NCBI RefSeq assembly: GCF_014207595.1
Contig: NZ_JACHGY010000001.1
Span: 2,858,836 to 2,922,835 of the forward strand
Origin: Algisphaera agarilytica
GTDB lineage: Bacteria > Planctomycetota > Phycisphaerae > Phycisphaerales > Phycisphaeraceae
Direction of reading: 5' to 3'
Length of the DNA: 64,000 bases
Part shown: one piece after another, positions 52,639 through 61,762 of the stretch
Layout: each line of letters begins with the position of its first letter
Position numbering within the stretch: position 1 is the first letter of the stretch
Notes under the pieces: model-generated
Told to the model about the DNA's origin: nothing
Seen by the model: the letters and a program-made list of their open reading frames with translations, nothing else
Database searches by the model: none
Made by a program: the position numbers and the translations under genes

Positions 52639-54527
52639 TATGGGGCCGACACGTTGGGGTAGGCGGGCGGCTGGCGTCGTTTGGCGGCACGCGTGAGGTA
52701 CCGCGCGGGGTGTACCGCCAGGGCGGCGGGCGATGAGCAGGGCATCGGGGTGCCGTCGAGGGTGTCGGCGATGATCGAGGCGGCAAGGGCCGAGGAGATC
52801 ACGCCGTGCGAACCCAACGCGGTGACGGCGTAGAGCCCGGGCAGCGTCGGCCAGTCCGCATTCGCCGGTGCGGTGTGGGCGGGCAATGATGCGGCGTACT
52901 CCCGGCAACGCAACAGGTGGGGCACGGGGCCGATCATCGGCAGGTAGTCGGGCGTGTTGCAACGCAAACCGACGCGTGCAGTGGGCTTGTCCCAATCCAT
53001 GGCGTTGGCCCAGTCGGGGTCGGTGAGGAGTGCGCGTCGGCGGTTGTCGTTGTGGTCATCTGGGCGGACAGAAAGATCGGTGTCGCCCGGATCGAACGTG
53101 GCTCCGACGCTGTGTATGCCGTTAAGCGCGGGGCAGAGGTACGCCTCGCCCACGTCGGCGTGCTCCCGGGCGGAGCTTTCGGGCGTGGCGGTGACCTCGC
53201 TGGCCTGGCCGCGGATGACTTGCAGCGGCCAGTTAGCGGTGGGCGCGAACCGACGGGTCGCTGCCGCGCAAGCGAGGACCACCGCGTCGGCTTGGATCGT
53301 TTCGTCGGCCGTGGATCGCAAACACCAACCATCCCCGGCACGGCTGAGCTCTTCGACAACAAACGGCCAACGACACGCGCTCTCGGGAAGATCGGCCAGT
53401 ACCAGTTCGGCAAAATCCCAGAACGTTGCAACGCCCGCTTGCGGCATCCAGAGGCCCGGCTCGGGGCTGTCTTGCCAAGCGAATCGGCCGTCGAGGTCGC
53501 CGAAGACTTCCGCGGCTTGCTGCAGAGCCGCGGCGTCTTTCTGCGTGTCGGGTTTGCGCAGCACGCCACATCGGCTGGATTGGCGCGAGGCGAGGACGAA
53601 GGCGGAGCGATAGTAGTCCTGCCGTGCCGAAGGCGCGGCGTCGAGCACGGGGGCACAGATCGCCTGTTGATTGCCCGAAGCGCCCGCCCCCGGACGGCTG
53701 GCATCGAGAAGCACGACCTCGTGCCCGCGGCGATGCAGCTCCTGCGCTACGCTTAACCCCGCCCAGCCCGCACCCACCACCGCGATGCGACGGGAAGGCT
53801 TGGCGCCTTCGTGTTGCGTGTCGTCTGTCACGGGTTTTTGTGCCGCGAGGATGTGGCGTTTGAACGGGTCGCCGGGGAGGCGCTCGACCTCGAAGCCCGC
53901 GTCGGCCAGCGCGCGTCGCACGTGGCCGGCTGCGGTGAAACTTCCCACCGTGCCGCCGGGCTGGGTGCGGGTGATGAGTTGCTGGGCGACCTGCGTGGAC
54001 CACATCGCGGGGTTCTTCTCGGGCGCAAAGCCGTCGAGAAACCACGCGTCCGCCCGGGCCTCCACTCCGGGCAGCATCGCTTCGATGTCACCCAGGTGCA
54101 GCGTCAGGTCGCAGCGGTCGAGGCGGAGTCGGTGAACACCCGCCACTCGCCCCGGCCACTCTTCGAGAAGCTGCCGCACCTCTTGCGACCATTCGACAAA
54201 ACGCGACAGGGCTTGCTCAAGCTGCTCGTGGCTGGGCGGCGCTACGTCGAGCCCGACGTAATGCAGTCGACTGCCCGCCGGGGCGAGCTGTTTGAATTTG
54301 GCCCACGTACCCAGAAAGTTCAGCCCCAGCCCGAACCCCAACTCGCCTACGACGAGCGCTGCCCCCGGATCGAGTTGGCTCAGTTTTTCATCGAAGCGTG
54401 TCGCACGGTGAAACAGGTGATTGGTCTTGCCCGCAGCGTTGTTGGGGTTGAAGTAGATATCGTCGAACGCCTCGCTGTAGGCGTTGCCTTGATCATCGAA
54501 CTTGATTTGGGCGGGTTGGATGGGCAA
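52638..54527 (-). CDS. mnmC: tRNA 5-methylaminomethyl-2-thiouridine biosynthesis bifunctional protein
   Basis: 629 residues. The N-terminal methyltransferase domain shows SEAFDDIYFNP, ELGFGLGLNFL and the LDGFAPEKNPAMWS motif of MnmC2. The C-terminal FAD oxidoreductase domain shows the Rossmann motif IAVVGAGWAGLSVAQELHRRGHEVVLLDA at ~247 and a late GLYAVTALGSHGVISSALAA. Together these convert cmnm5U34 to mnm5U34 in tRNA wobble positions. The start appears to be TTG at 54527; no closer ATG is available. It lies 36 bp downstream of the small membrane protein gene on the same strand. Full-length fusion, as in enterobacteria. Confidence 0.92.
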   Translation of the reverse strand: MPIQPAQIKFDDQGNAYSEAFDDIYFNPNNAAGKTNHLFHRATRFDEKLSQLDPGAALVVGELGFGLGLNFLGTWAKFKQLAPAGSRLHYVGLDVAPPSHEQLEQALSRFVEWSQEVRQLLEEWPGRVAGVHRLRLDRCDLTLHLGDIEAMLPGVEARADAWFLDGFAPEKNPAMWSTQVAQQLITRTQPGGTVGSFTAAGHVRRALADAGFEVERLPGDPFKRHILAAQKPVTDDTQHEGAKPSRRIAVVGAGWAGLSVAQELHRRGHEVVLLDASRPGAGASGNQQAICAPVLDAAPSARQDYYRSAFVLASRQSSRCGVLRKPDTQKDAAALQQAAEVFGDLDGRFAWQDSPEPGLWMPQAGVATFWDFAELVLADLPESACRWPFVVEELSRAGDGWCLRSTADETIQADAVVLACAAATRRFAPTANWPLQVIRGQASEVTATPESSAREHADVGEAYLCPALNGIHSVGATFDPGDTDLSVRPDDHNDNRRRALLTDPDWANAMDWDKPTARVGLRCNTPDYLPMIGPVPHLLRCREYAASLPAHTAPANADWPTLPGLYAVTALGSHGVISSALAASIIADTLDGTPMPCSSPAALAVHPARYLTRAAKRRQPPAYPNVSAP

Positions 54528-54563
54528 CGGTAATCGGGTGGAGGGGTTTGAAGCTTGGCGTAT

Positions 54564-54965
54564 TCACGCATCACCTTGATGCAAGGCGATGCGTTCTTTC
54601 AATCGCTGGGCACAGTTCGCGGCGTACTCGGCGCTGGCCAGTTCGGGGTGCTCTGCGATTGCGGTGTAGACGCGGACGGCTTCTTCCCATCTTTTTTGCT
54701 GTTCCAACGCATACGCGGCTCTAATCAAAGTGCGGTTGTCCTCGGCACTTGCATCGCCCAGGTCCATCCGGCGGAATACGAGTTCACGGAGAATGGGCCA
54801 GTCGCTCGTGGCAAAGTAAATGAGCCAGATCAGGTTGACCACGGGCACAAACATGAGCGCACCCCACCAAGGGGAGTAGCCCGCTTTGCGGAAAATCGTT
54901 GCGAAAACAAGGCCGATGACCGCAGCAAGCAATGCAAGCAGGAAGAATTCAACCATGGCGTTCAT
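54564..54965 (-). CDS. Small two-helix membrane protein with a TPR-like tail
   Basis: 133 residues. Two transmembrane helices (VEFFLLALLAAVIGLVFATIF and WWGALMFVPVVNLIWLIYF) lead to a soluble helical tail (TLIRAAYALEQQKRWEEAVRVYTAIAEHPELASAEYAANC) resembling one TPR unit. It begins four bases after the stop of the repeat-protein gene, so the two are translationally coupled. A second ATG at 54956 is possible. Role unknown, probably linked to its upstream partner. Confidence 0.72.
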   Translation of the reverse strand: MNAMVEFFLLALLAAVIGLVFATIFRKAGYSPWWGALMFVPVVNLIWLIYFATSDWPILRELVFRRMDLGDASAEDNRTLIRAAYALEQQKRWEEAVRVYTAIAEHPELASAEYAANCAQRLKERIALHQGDA

Positions 54966-54969
54966 GATA

Positions 54970-55902
54970 TCAGTTGCGATTTGTTCTTAGCACGCTTCGC
55001 ATCGCTGCGGTGCGGAACTTCTTCATCGAGTTCTGGTAGTACACGCCCAGCAGCGATCCGCCGCCGGTGTCGCGGACGTCGGCGCGGGTCAGGGTCTGCC
55101 AGTCGTCGGCCGAATTGAACCCGCAGTAGCTCTCGCCCAGCCAGTGGAAATAGGCGTTGCGGTTGCGCGGCTTGTTCCAGAACCCGTTGGGCACGCGGAC
55201 GAAGTGCCACTCGTGCCAGTCGTACTCGGGGAAGGTTTCGCGTATGAGTTCGATGGGGGACCAACCCGCCTGGAGCAACGCGCTGCCGTGGTGTTGCTGG
55301 AAGTCCCGCCGGGTGATGTCGCACCAGTCCTCGGGCGTCCGGTACTTGAGTTGTTTGCCCAGCCAATGCATGTAGCGCTGGCGGTTTTCGGGGTCATGCC
55401 AGAAGCGCTGCGGCGCCTCGGCGAAGCGCCACTCCTGCCAGTTCACGCTGGGCTTGAATTCGCGCAGGGCGTGGATGGGTGAGTTGCGGTAGTAGTTGGC
55501 CAGAAGGCCCTCGCCGCCGAAGCGATTGAAATCGCTTTTGGACAGGCGGTACCAATCGGTGTTCTTCTTGAACTTCAGCTGCTTGCCCAGCCAGGTCATG
55601 TACGCCCGGCGGTTTTTTGGGTTCTTCCAATAGCCCTGGGGCACCTTGTTCATGAGCCAGGGCAGCCAGGTGGAATTGGGCGCGTAGTCGCGTAGGGCTT
55701 CGTAGGGCGAGTGGTGGTAGATGGTGGCGAGGAGGCCGCCGCCGTAGTGGTCGAGGAAGTGCTGGCGGTTGAGGCGGTACCAATCGGTGCGCTTGTTGAA
55801 GCGCAGCTTTCGGCGGAGCCACACCATGTAGTTCATGCGGTTGGCGCGTTTGTTCCAGTAGCCGTTCGGAACACGGCCGCGGACCCAGATAGGTGATTGC
55901 AT
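54970..55902 (-). CDS. Protein of four ~75-residue Trp/Tyr-rich tandem repeats
   Basis: 310 residues from ATG 55902. The whole chain is four tandem units starting near residues 11, 87, 163 and 238, each reading roughly VP.GYW....NR..YM.WL...L.....DWY.L....F....G.GLL..YY..SP..ALR...P...W..W. The third and fourth copies have decayed positions (DWC, DWQ). No signal peptide or membrane helix. I recall similar repeats in eukaryotic algae and organelle-targeted plant proteins, but this is memory and not a search. The regular Trp, Arg and Asp spacing would fit an RNA- or DNA-binding repeat array. It is coupled with the next gene. Confidence 0.7.
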   Translation of the reverse strand: MQSPIWVRGRVPNGYWNKRANRMNYMVWLRRKLRFNKRTDWYRLNRQHFLDHYGGGLLATIYHHSPYEALRDYAPNSTWLPWLMNKVPQGYWKNPKNRRAYMTWLGKQLKFKKNTDWYRLSKSDFNRFGGEGLLANYYRNSPIHALREFKPSVNWQEWRFAEAPQRFWHDPENRQRYMHWLGKQLKYRTPEDWCDITRRDFQQHHGSALLQAGWSPIELIRETFPEYDWHEWHFVRVPNGFWNKPRNRNAYFHWLGESYCGFNSADDWQTLTRADVRDTGGGSLLGVYYQNSMKKFRTAAMRSVLRTNRN

Positions 55903-56035
55903 TGCGGAAACCCTAGGCGGAATCACCACGCCCCGGGGCGTGGTCGTATGAGACAGATCGAGACTATAGCGAATTCTCCGGAGGGTGCGGGCTTATGCGG
56001 GATTGTCCGGATTCTCTCAAAACACGCGAGTGGCG

Positions 56036-56104
56036 GTAAGTCAGGCATGCCTGCCTGACGAATGGATTGTGGGACGTTGCGTCAGGCAAGCATGCCTGAC
56101 CTAC
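56036..56104 (+). repeat. Paired-hairpin repeat family B-prime, copy 2
   Basis: GTAAGTCAGGCATGCCTGCCTGACG and its inverted partner ending CTGACCTAC. Same B-prime inner stem as 50328, different spacer. Lies between two minus-strand genes. Confidence 0.88.
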
Positions 56105-56136
56105 GCGGGGCTGTGTAAGTCAGCGTAAGGGGTTGG

Positions 56137-57318
56137 TCAGGCCAAGCGACGGCAGATCAGGCAGGCGAGCTTCTGGTCGAAGCGCAGGACAAATAGGGTG
56201 TAAGGCGTGGAGCCCGTGCCGCGCAGGGCGCGTTGCAGCGGGTCGGGGTCGACGGCCTTGCCGCGGGTCTTGATCTCGACGAGGCCCGCGTCGTGATCGT
56301 CCAGCCAGGCCTTGATCTTCTTGGGGTTCTTGGCGGAGTAGGGGAGCTCGGCCAGCAGCTCGAAGCCCGTCAGCCAGGGGCTGTCCACGGGGTGGTCGGC
56401 GGTCAGCAGGCCCAGACGCGGGTGGATCGCGGGCAGGCCCAGAAGGTGCATCAGCCCGGCACGTTCAACCGCGGAATCGACGGTGAACAGGTAACGCTGT
56501 GCGAAGCCGAACGCGGGTTCGTCGGGTTCGCCGGTGAGCGTGTGGGTTTGGTCGGAGGTGAGCAGAGTCGCGGTGCGGCTGGTGTCGTGGGCCAGACGCC
56601 CAGTCCAGAGCACGGCTTGGACGAGGCGGCCGACCTCGCTGATGAATTCGATCTCGCCCGAGGGCGCGGCGTCGGGCAGGTGCTCGTCCAGTTCCGCCGG
56701 GTTCACGGCGGGGCTGAGCTTTACCGCCGCGTCGGGGTACCGGCCCAGCAGCGCGGCGATGGTGGCGGGGTCGGGTTGATAGTCGGCGAAGCGGAACACC
56801 CGGCCCGCACCGGTGCGACGTGCGGGGTCGAGGTGCAACGCGGTGTCGGCGAGAACTTCCGAATCCAGCAGCGACTCGGCATCGATTACCCGTGAACCAC
56901 CACCCGCGTTTTCCTGGGCCATCCACGCGCGGACCGGGTCGCGGTCGATCGCGGTGACGCCGAGGCCCTCGGCGGTAAAGCCCATCGCATCCCCACCGAT
57001 GCCGCAACACAGATCGATGACGTGCGAGACGCCTGCACCAGCGATGCGTTGGGCTTTATGTCTGGCTGAATGCAGCGAGCTGGCCTGCTCGATCCCCGAG
57101 ACGTCCGCCAGCAGTTGGTCGGCGTGGTCGGGGAACTTGGCGGCGGCTTTCTTGCGGGCCTGAACGAGTTCGAGCGCGATGCCGACTTCGTGGGCTGAGT
57201 AGTGCTTGCGTAGACGGCTGACCGAAGCGACATCGACGGGATCGGTTTCCGCAGCGCGTTGCAACAGCTCGTCCTGATCGGCCACGGCCTGCCAGGTTGC
57301 GAGAGGGTATTCGGTCAC
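56137..57318 (-). CDS. SAM-dependent methyltransferase with THUMP-like C-terminus
   Basis: 393 residues, starting at GTG 57318. An N-terminal helical region (RLRKHYSAHEVGIALELVQARKKAAAKF) precedes the SAM fold with motif I VIDLCCGIGGDAMGFTAEG, motif II VTAIDRDPVRAWMAQENA and an ALHLDPARRTGAGRV loop resembling the catalytic region of RNA methyltransferases. A C-terminal segment (ELLAELPYSAKNPKKIKAWLDDHDAGLVEIKTRG) resembles the THUMP-like domain of these proteins. Substrate is probably RNA; the site is unknown. Confidence 0.78.
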   Translation of the reverse strand: MTEYPLATWQAVADQDELLQRAAETDPVDVASVSRLRKHYSAHEVGIALELVQARKKAAAKFPDHADQLLADVSGIEQASSLHSARHKAQRIAGAGVSHVIDLCCGIGGDAMGFTAEGLGVTAIDRDPVRAWMAQENAGGGSRVIDAESLLDSEVLADTALHLDPARRTGAGRVFRFADYQPDPATIAALLGRYPDAAVKLSPAVNPAELDEHLPDAAPSGEIEFISEVGRLVQAVLWTGRLAHDTSRTATLLTSDQTHTLTGEPDEPAFGFAQRYLFTVDSAVERAGLMHLLGLPAIHPRLGLLTADHPVDSPWLTGFELLAELPYSAKNPKKIKAWLDDHDAGLVEIKTRGKAVDPDPLQRALRGTGSTPYTLFVLRFDQKLACLICRRLA

Positions 57319-57351
57319 GTGAAGGGTGTGATGGTGAACACGGGGGTCGGA

Positions 57352-58326
57352 TCAGATCCGGCTGTAGCGCGAGAGCAGGTCGACGATGCGCGGCTGGTCG
57401 GGGTAGAGCTGCACGCTGCGACGCCAGCACTCTTTCGCACGCTCGGACTGGAAGCGGTTTTCACGCTCGCCTTCGATGTACAGCGTCATGTAACACGCGC
57501 CCGCGCCGTTGAGCGCGGCGATGTCTTCGGTGTCGAACTGCAACGCGTTCTCGTACTGGTCGAGCGCGTCCTCGAAACGACGCATCTTGAACAGGGCGTA
57601 GCCCAAGCGTTCGTGCGCGGTGGACGACGGGCTGGAGAGGATCAGCGAGTTGAGCGTGTTGATCGCGCGGGGGTAGTTGCCCAGTCGGATGTGGGCGTCG
57701 GCCAGGCCCAGCAGCACGGGGTCGGCGAGTTCGCCGAGCTCGTTGGCGGTGCGGTAGGCGTCGATGGCTTTTTCGTACTCGCCCATCAGCGAGTAGGTCG
57801 CGGCGAGGTTGGACCAGGCGGGCTGCGACTCGGGGTTGACCTTGGTGGCGAGGCGGGCGTAAGGCAGGGCCTTCTGCGGTTCGCCGAGCTGGAGGTAGGC
57901 CGAGGCGATGTCGCGGTTGGCCAGGAAGTCCTGCGGGGAGATGGCCAGGGCCTTGAGGTAGGTCTGGACGGCCTGCTCGGCGTCGCCGGTGAGCTGGTTG
58001 GTCAGGCCCAGGTAGTAGTGGGCCTTGAAGTTGTTGGGCTCGATGGCGACGGCGGCCTCGTAGCTGTCCAGGGCCAGGTTGTAGTCGCCGCGTTCACGGA
58101 AGATCTCACCCATACCCATATGGGCCTCGGTCAGCTTGGGGTTGACTTCGAGGGCGAGGGACAGGGCGGCGAGCGAGGAGTCGTCCAGGCCCTGCTCGCG
58201 GAACTCGCGGGCGTCGGCGAGGTGTTTGTCGACCTGCTTCTGTTTGGGGGTAGGGCCGAAGGTGCCGCAGCCGGTGACGAGCAGCGTAAGCGCGAGGAGC
58301 AAGGTTGGCCGAAGGCTGGGTGTCAT
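57352..58326 (-). CDS. TPR lipoprotein
   Basis: About 324 residues with signal peptide and lipobox LVTGC. Eight or so canonical TPR units follow (for example AHYYLGLTNQLTGDAEQAVQTYLKALAISPQD), with the conserved W/A/L/G/Y/A/F/A/P spacing. It resembles PilF/PilW-like and other outer-membrane TPR lipoproteins that assemble secretins. No pilus or secretion genes adjoin, so this role is only an analogy. An in-frame ATG at 58338 is an alternative; TACGAT overlaps it and favours 58326. Confidence 0.85.
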   Translation of the reverse strand: MTPSLRPTLLLALTLLVTGCGTFGPTPKQKQVDKHLADAREFREQGLDDSSLAALSLALEVNPKLTEAHMGMGEIFRERGDYNLALDSYEAAVAIEPNNFKAHYYLGLTNQLTGDAEQAVQTYLKALAISPQDFLANRDIASAYLQLGEPQKALPYARLATKVNPESQPAWSNLAATYSLMGEYEKAIDAYRTANELGELADPVLLGLADAHIRLGNYPRAINTLNSLILSSPSSTAHERLGYALFKMRRFEDALDQYENALQFDTEDIAALNGAGACYMTLYIEGERENRFQSERAKECWRRSVQLYPDQPRIVDLLSRYSRI

Positions 58327-58471
58327 TCCGGGTTCCATCGTATCTGAGTTTCAGGCCCTGTTCTGGCGACACGGTAGGCGACGCCGTGGGTTGGGTCAAC
58401 GGACAGGTCCGGGTTTGTGCCGCCCGGAGCTTACCCCTTATTCTCGGCCTGCCGGGAAGGGGGACGTGACT

Positions 58472-58477
58472 TACAAT
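58472..58477 (+). promoter_or_regulatory. -10-like box TACAAT nine nt before nadE start
   Basis: TACAAT followed by nine bases without a clear ribosome site, then ATG 58487. Confidence 0.45.
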
Positions 58478-58486
58478 CGGTGACTT

Positions 58487-60169
58487 ATGAAGATCGCTCT
58501 AGCACAAATCAATCCGACGGTAGGAGATATCGCCGGTAACGCTCTACTCATCACCCGCGATATCCGTGCGGCACGCGAAAAAGGCGCCGAACTGGTGGTT
58601 TTCCCGGAGCTTGCGATTATCGGGTATCCCCCCAAGGACCTGCTGCTCAAGCCGGCGGTGATCGAGCAGTGCGTGGAGGCGATCGAAGCGTTATCGGCCG
58701 AGTGTGTCGGGATCACCGCGGTGGTCGGCTACCCCTGCCCGTCGGATTCGGCCGAGCAGGGGCGGGCTCTGTACAACGCTGCGGCGGTGTGTGCGGACGG
58801 GAAGATCGTGCATCGCCACATCAAGAGTCTGCTGCCGACTTACGACGTGTTTGATGAGCACCGCTACTTCGAGCCGGGGCCGGAGGTCGACCTCACGGAG
58901 ATCGACGGGGTGAAGCTCGGCATCAGCGTGTGCGAAGACCTGTGGAACGAGCGCGACATGTTCAGCCGTCGGCTGTACCACGACAACCCGATCGACGAGT
59001 TGGCGGCCTTGGGGGCGCAGCTGTTTGTGAACTGCTCGGCCTCGCCGTTCGTGGTGCGCAAGCACGCGTTCCGCAAGAAGCTCATGTCGCACGTCGCCAA
59101 GAAGCACGGCCTGCCGCTGGTGTACTGCAACCAGGTCGGTGGTAACGACGAGTTGGTCTTCGACGGCCGGTCGTGTGTGTTCGACGGCCAAGGGAACCTG
59201 ATCGCGCACGGCAAGGCCTTTGAGGAAGACCTGGTGGTGGTGGACTTGGAGTCGGCGGCTCCCATCGAGCGTCCGCCGCTTCCGGTCTTGGCCGAGGCCT
59301 ACGAAGCGCTCGTCCTCGGGCTGCGGGACTACTGCCGCAAGTGCGGATTCAAGCGGATCGTGCTCGGCTTGTCCGGCGGGATCGACTCGGCGGTGACCGC
59401 GGCGGTTGCGGTCGCGGCGCTGGGCAGCGAGAACGTGCGCGGCGTGGGCATGCCCAGCCGGTACTCGTCGGGCGGCTCGGTGGACGATGCGCGGAAGCTC
59501 GCAGAAAACCTGGGGATCCAGTTCGACGTGATCCCAATCGAGTCGGCCCACACCGCGGTGGAGAGCATGCTCGCCGACGTGTTCGCGGGGCGCGAGCCGG
59601 ACGTGACCGAAGAGAACATCCAGGCGCGTCTGCGTGGCGTCGTGCTCATGGCGATGAGCAACAAGTTCGCCAGTTTGCTTCTGACCACCGGCAACAAGAG
59701 CGAGGTCGCGGTGGGCTACTGTACGCTCTACGGCGACATGAACGGCGGGTTCAGCGTGCTCAGCGACGTGCCCAAGACGATGGTCTTCGAGCTCGCCGAG
59801 TGGATGAACACCGACGCTTGCCCTCTACAACGTGAACTCAATGGCGAGGTCATCCCCGTCAACACGATCACCAAGCCGCCGTCCGCGGAGCTGCGGCCGG
59901 ATCAGAAGGACTCGGACTCGCTGCCGCCGTACGACGTGCTGGACAACATCATCGAGCGATACGTCGAACGCGAGCACTCAGCCAAGCGGATCATCGAAGA
60001 CACGGGGTACGACACCGAGCTGGTCCTGCGGATCGTGCGATTGATCGACCTGAACGAGTACAAACGCAAGCAAGCGGCCCCGGGCCTGAAGATCACCAGC
60101 CGGGCGTTTGGCTTCGGTCGCCGGATGCCGATCGCCCAGCGGTACGACAACCGCAATGGTGTGCTTTAA
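58487..60169 (+). CDS. nadE: NAD+ synthetase, glutamine-dependent
   Basis: 560 residues, typical of the two-domain form. The N-terminal nitrilase-like amidohydrolase has Glu in VVFPELAIIGYPPKDLL, Lys in HIKSLLPTYDVFDE and Cys in LFVNCSASPF. The C-terminal synthetase domain has PP-loop VLGLSGGIDSAVT, LLTTGNKSEVAVGYCTLYGDMNGG and the pre-C-terminal DVLDNIIERYVE. It amidates deamido-NAD using glutamine, the last step of NAD synthesis. All catalytic residues are visible. A single gene. Confidence 0.97.
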   Translation: MKIALAQINPTVGDIAGNALLITRDIRAAREKGAELVVFPELAIIGYPPKDLLLKPAVIEQCVEAIEALSAECVGITAVVGYPCPSDSAEQGRALYNAAAVCADGKIVHRHIKSLLPTYDVFDEHRYFEPGPEVDLTEIDGVKLGISVCEDLWNERDMFSRRLYHDNPIDELAALGAQLFVNCSASPFVVRKHAFRKKLMSHVAKKHGLPLVYCNQVGGNDELVFDGRSCVFDGQGNLIAHGKAFEEDLVVVDLESAAPIERPPLPVLAEAYEALVLGLRDYCRKCGFKRIVLGLSGGIDSAVTAAVAVAALGSENVRGVGMPSRYSSGGSVDDARKLAENLGIQFDVIPIESAHTAVESMLADVFAGREPDVTEENIQARLRGVVLMAMSNKFASLLLTTGNKSEVAVGYCTLYGDMNGGFSVLSDVPKTMVFELAEWMNTDACPLQRELNGEVIPVNTITKPPSAELRPDQKDSDSLPPYDVLDNIIERYVEREHSAKRIIEDTGYDTELVLRIVRLIDLNEYKRKQAAPGLKITSRAFGFGRRMPIAQRYDNRNGVL

Positions 60170-60235
60170 TATTTAAATCATGTAAAATGTCGATGCGTTT
60201 CATGTTTCATGAGCCTCTCCTGAAAGGCGGCTTTC

Positions 60236-61741
60236 GTGCGTCGTGTATTTGATTCGATGGCGTTGTGTGCTTTGTTTTGCGCGGTGTTTTTGGGTTCGGG
60301 CGCGGTGGCCGACCCGGTGAAGCGCCCCAACATCCTCTTCGCGATCGCCGACGACATGTCGCACGCCAGTGCGTACGGCTACGAGTTTGTTTCGACACCC
60401 CACTTCGACGCGATCGCGGCAGAAGGCTTGCTGTTTGAACGCATGTACACCCCCAGCAGCAAGTGTGCCCCGTCGCGGGCGGTGTTGCTGACCGGGCGTA
60501 ACCCCTGGCAGCTCGAGGGCGCGGGTAACCACAAGCCCGTCTGGCCGTTGAAGTTCAAGAGCGTGGTTGAGGCGCTCGAAGACCACGGCTACTTCGCGGG
60601 GTTCACCGGCAAGGGCTGGAACCCGGGCATCCATCCCAAGGGCCGACAACTCACCGGCAAGGCGTATAACAGCCTCGAAGTCGAATCCAAGCTGACCAAG
60701 GCCATCGCGGCGTTTGATTACTCGGCCAACTTCAAGCAGTTCATGGCCGACAAGCCCGAGGGGCAGCCGTTTTTCTTCTGGTACGGCGCGAAGGAGCCCC
60801 ACCGCGGGTACGAATTCAAGTCTGGCCAGCGGCTGGGTAAGACGTTTGGTGATCTGGACTTCATCCCGCCGTTCTGGCCGGAAGAGGACGCGGTCAAACA
60901 CGACATCCTCGATTACGCGATCGAGGTGGAGTATTTCGATCGCCACCTGGGAGAGATCCTCGCGCACCTCGAAGAACTCGGCGAACTCGAGAACACACTG
61001 ATCATCGCCACATCGGACAACGGCATGCCGTTCCCCCGCTACAAGGGCCACCCGCACGAGTTCGCGACACGCATTCCGTTTGTGGTGAAGTGGTCGGGCA
61101 GGATCGAATCTCCTGGGCGACGCTGTGTTGAATTTGCGAGCTTTACAGACTTGGCGCCGACGTTCCTCGAAGCGGCGGGGGTGGCTGAGGATGAAGCGGC
61201 GATGCAACCCATCGAAGGTCGGAGCTTGTCGGACTTCTTCGCCAATGAAGTGGATGGCCGTGAGCACGTCCTCACCGGCCGTGAACGCAACGACATGTGC
61301 CGGCCCCACGGCTGGGGCTACCCGGTCCGGAGCCTCCACCACGGCGACCTGGTGTACATGCACAACTTCGAGCCCGATCGTTGGCCCAGCGGCACACCCG
61401 AATCGCTCTACCGCGATACGGACTGGAGCCCGACCAAGATGAACATTCTTGAGCAACACCACGACACGGCGTTCTACCGATTCAGCTTCGGAAAGCGCCC
61501 GCAGGAAGAGTTGTACGACATCACGGTCGACCCGTTCTGTTTGCACAATCTCGCCAGCGACCCGGCCTATTCGGCGAAGCGTGAGGAGATGAAGCAGGCG
61601 CTGTTTGCCGAGCTGAAAACGCAGGGCGACCCGCGTCTCAACGGTGATCCGGACTTCTTTGATCGCTCCCGGCCCGAACGCATCCCCGATTACGATGAGC
61701 TGGTGGAGAAATACAAACACATCACCAGTGAACTGCCGTGA
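60236..61741 (+). CDS. Secreted sulfatase (formylglycine-dependent)
   Basis: 501 residues. GTG 60236 has AGGCGG upstream and opens a signal peptide ending near GAVA. The sulfatase motif is CAPSR (Cys77, to become formylglycine) in [15 protein letters not shown]. Metal residues are in [11 protein letters not shown] near the start and TSDNGMPFP further on, with KGHPHEF in the later active-site region. It cleaves sulfate esters, probably from algal polysaccharides; target sugar unknown. It is alone, without an obvious polysaccharide-utilisation cluster. ATG 60257 is a less likely start. Confidence 0.92.
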   Translation: MRRVFDSMALCALFCAVFLGSGAVADPVKRPNILFAIADDMSHASAYGYEFVSTPHFDAIAAEGLLFERMYTPSSKCAPSRAVLLTGRNPWQLEGAGNHKPVWPLKFKSVVEALEDHGYFAGFTGKGWNPGIHPKGRQLTGKAYNSLEVESKLTKAIAAFDYSANFKQFMADKPEGQPFFFWYGAKEPHRGYEFKSGQRLGKTFGDLDFIPPFWPEEDAVKHDILDYAIEVEYFDRHLGEILAHLEELGELENTLIIATSDNGMPFPRYKGHPHEFATRIPFVVKWSGRIESPGRRCVEFASFTDLAPTFLEAAGVAEDEAAMQPIEGRSLSDFFANEVDGREHVLTGRERNDMCRPHGWGYPVRSLHHGDLVYMHNFEPDRWPSGTPESLYRDTDWSPTKMNILEQHHDTAFYRFSFGKRPQEELYDITVDPFCLHNLASDPAYSAKREEMKQALFAELKTQGDPRLNGDPDFFDRSRPERIPDYDELVEKYKHITSELP

Positions 61742-61762
61742 GCTGATGTCACTGACAGCGAG

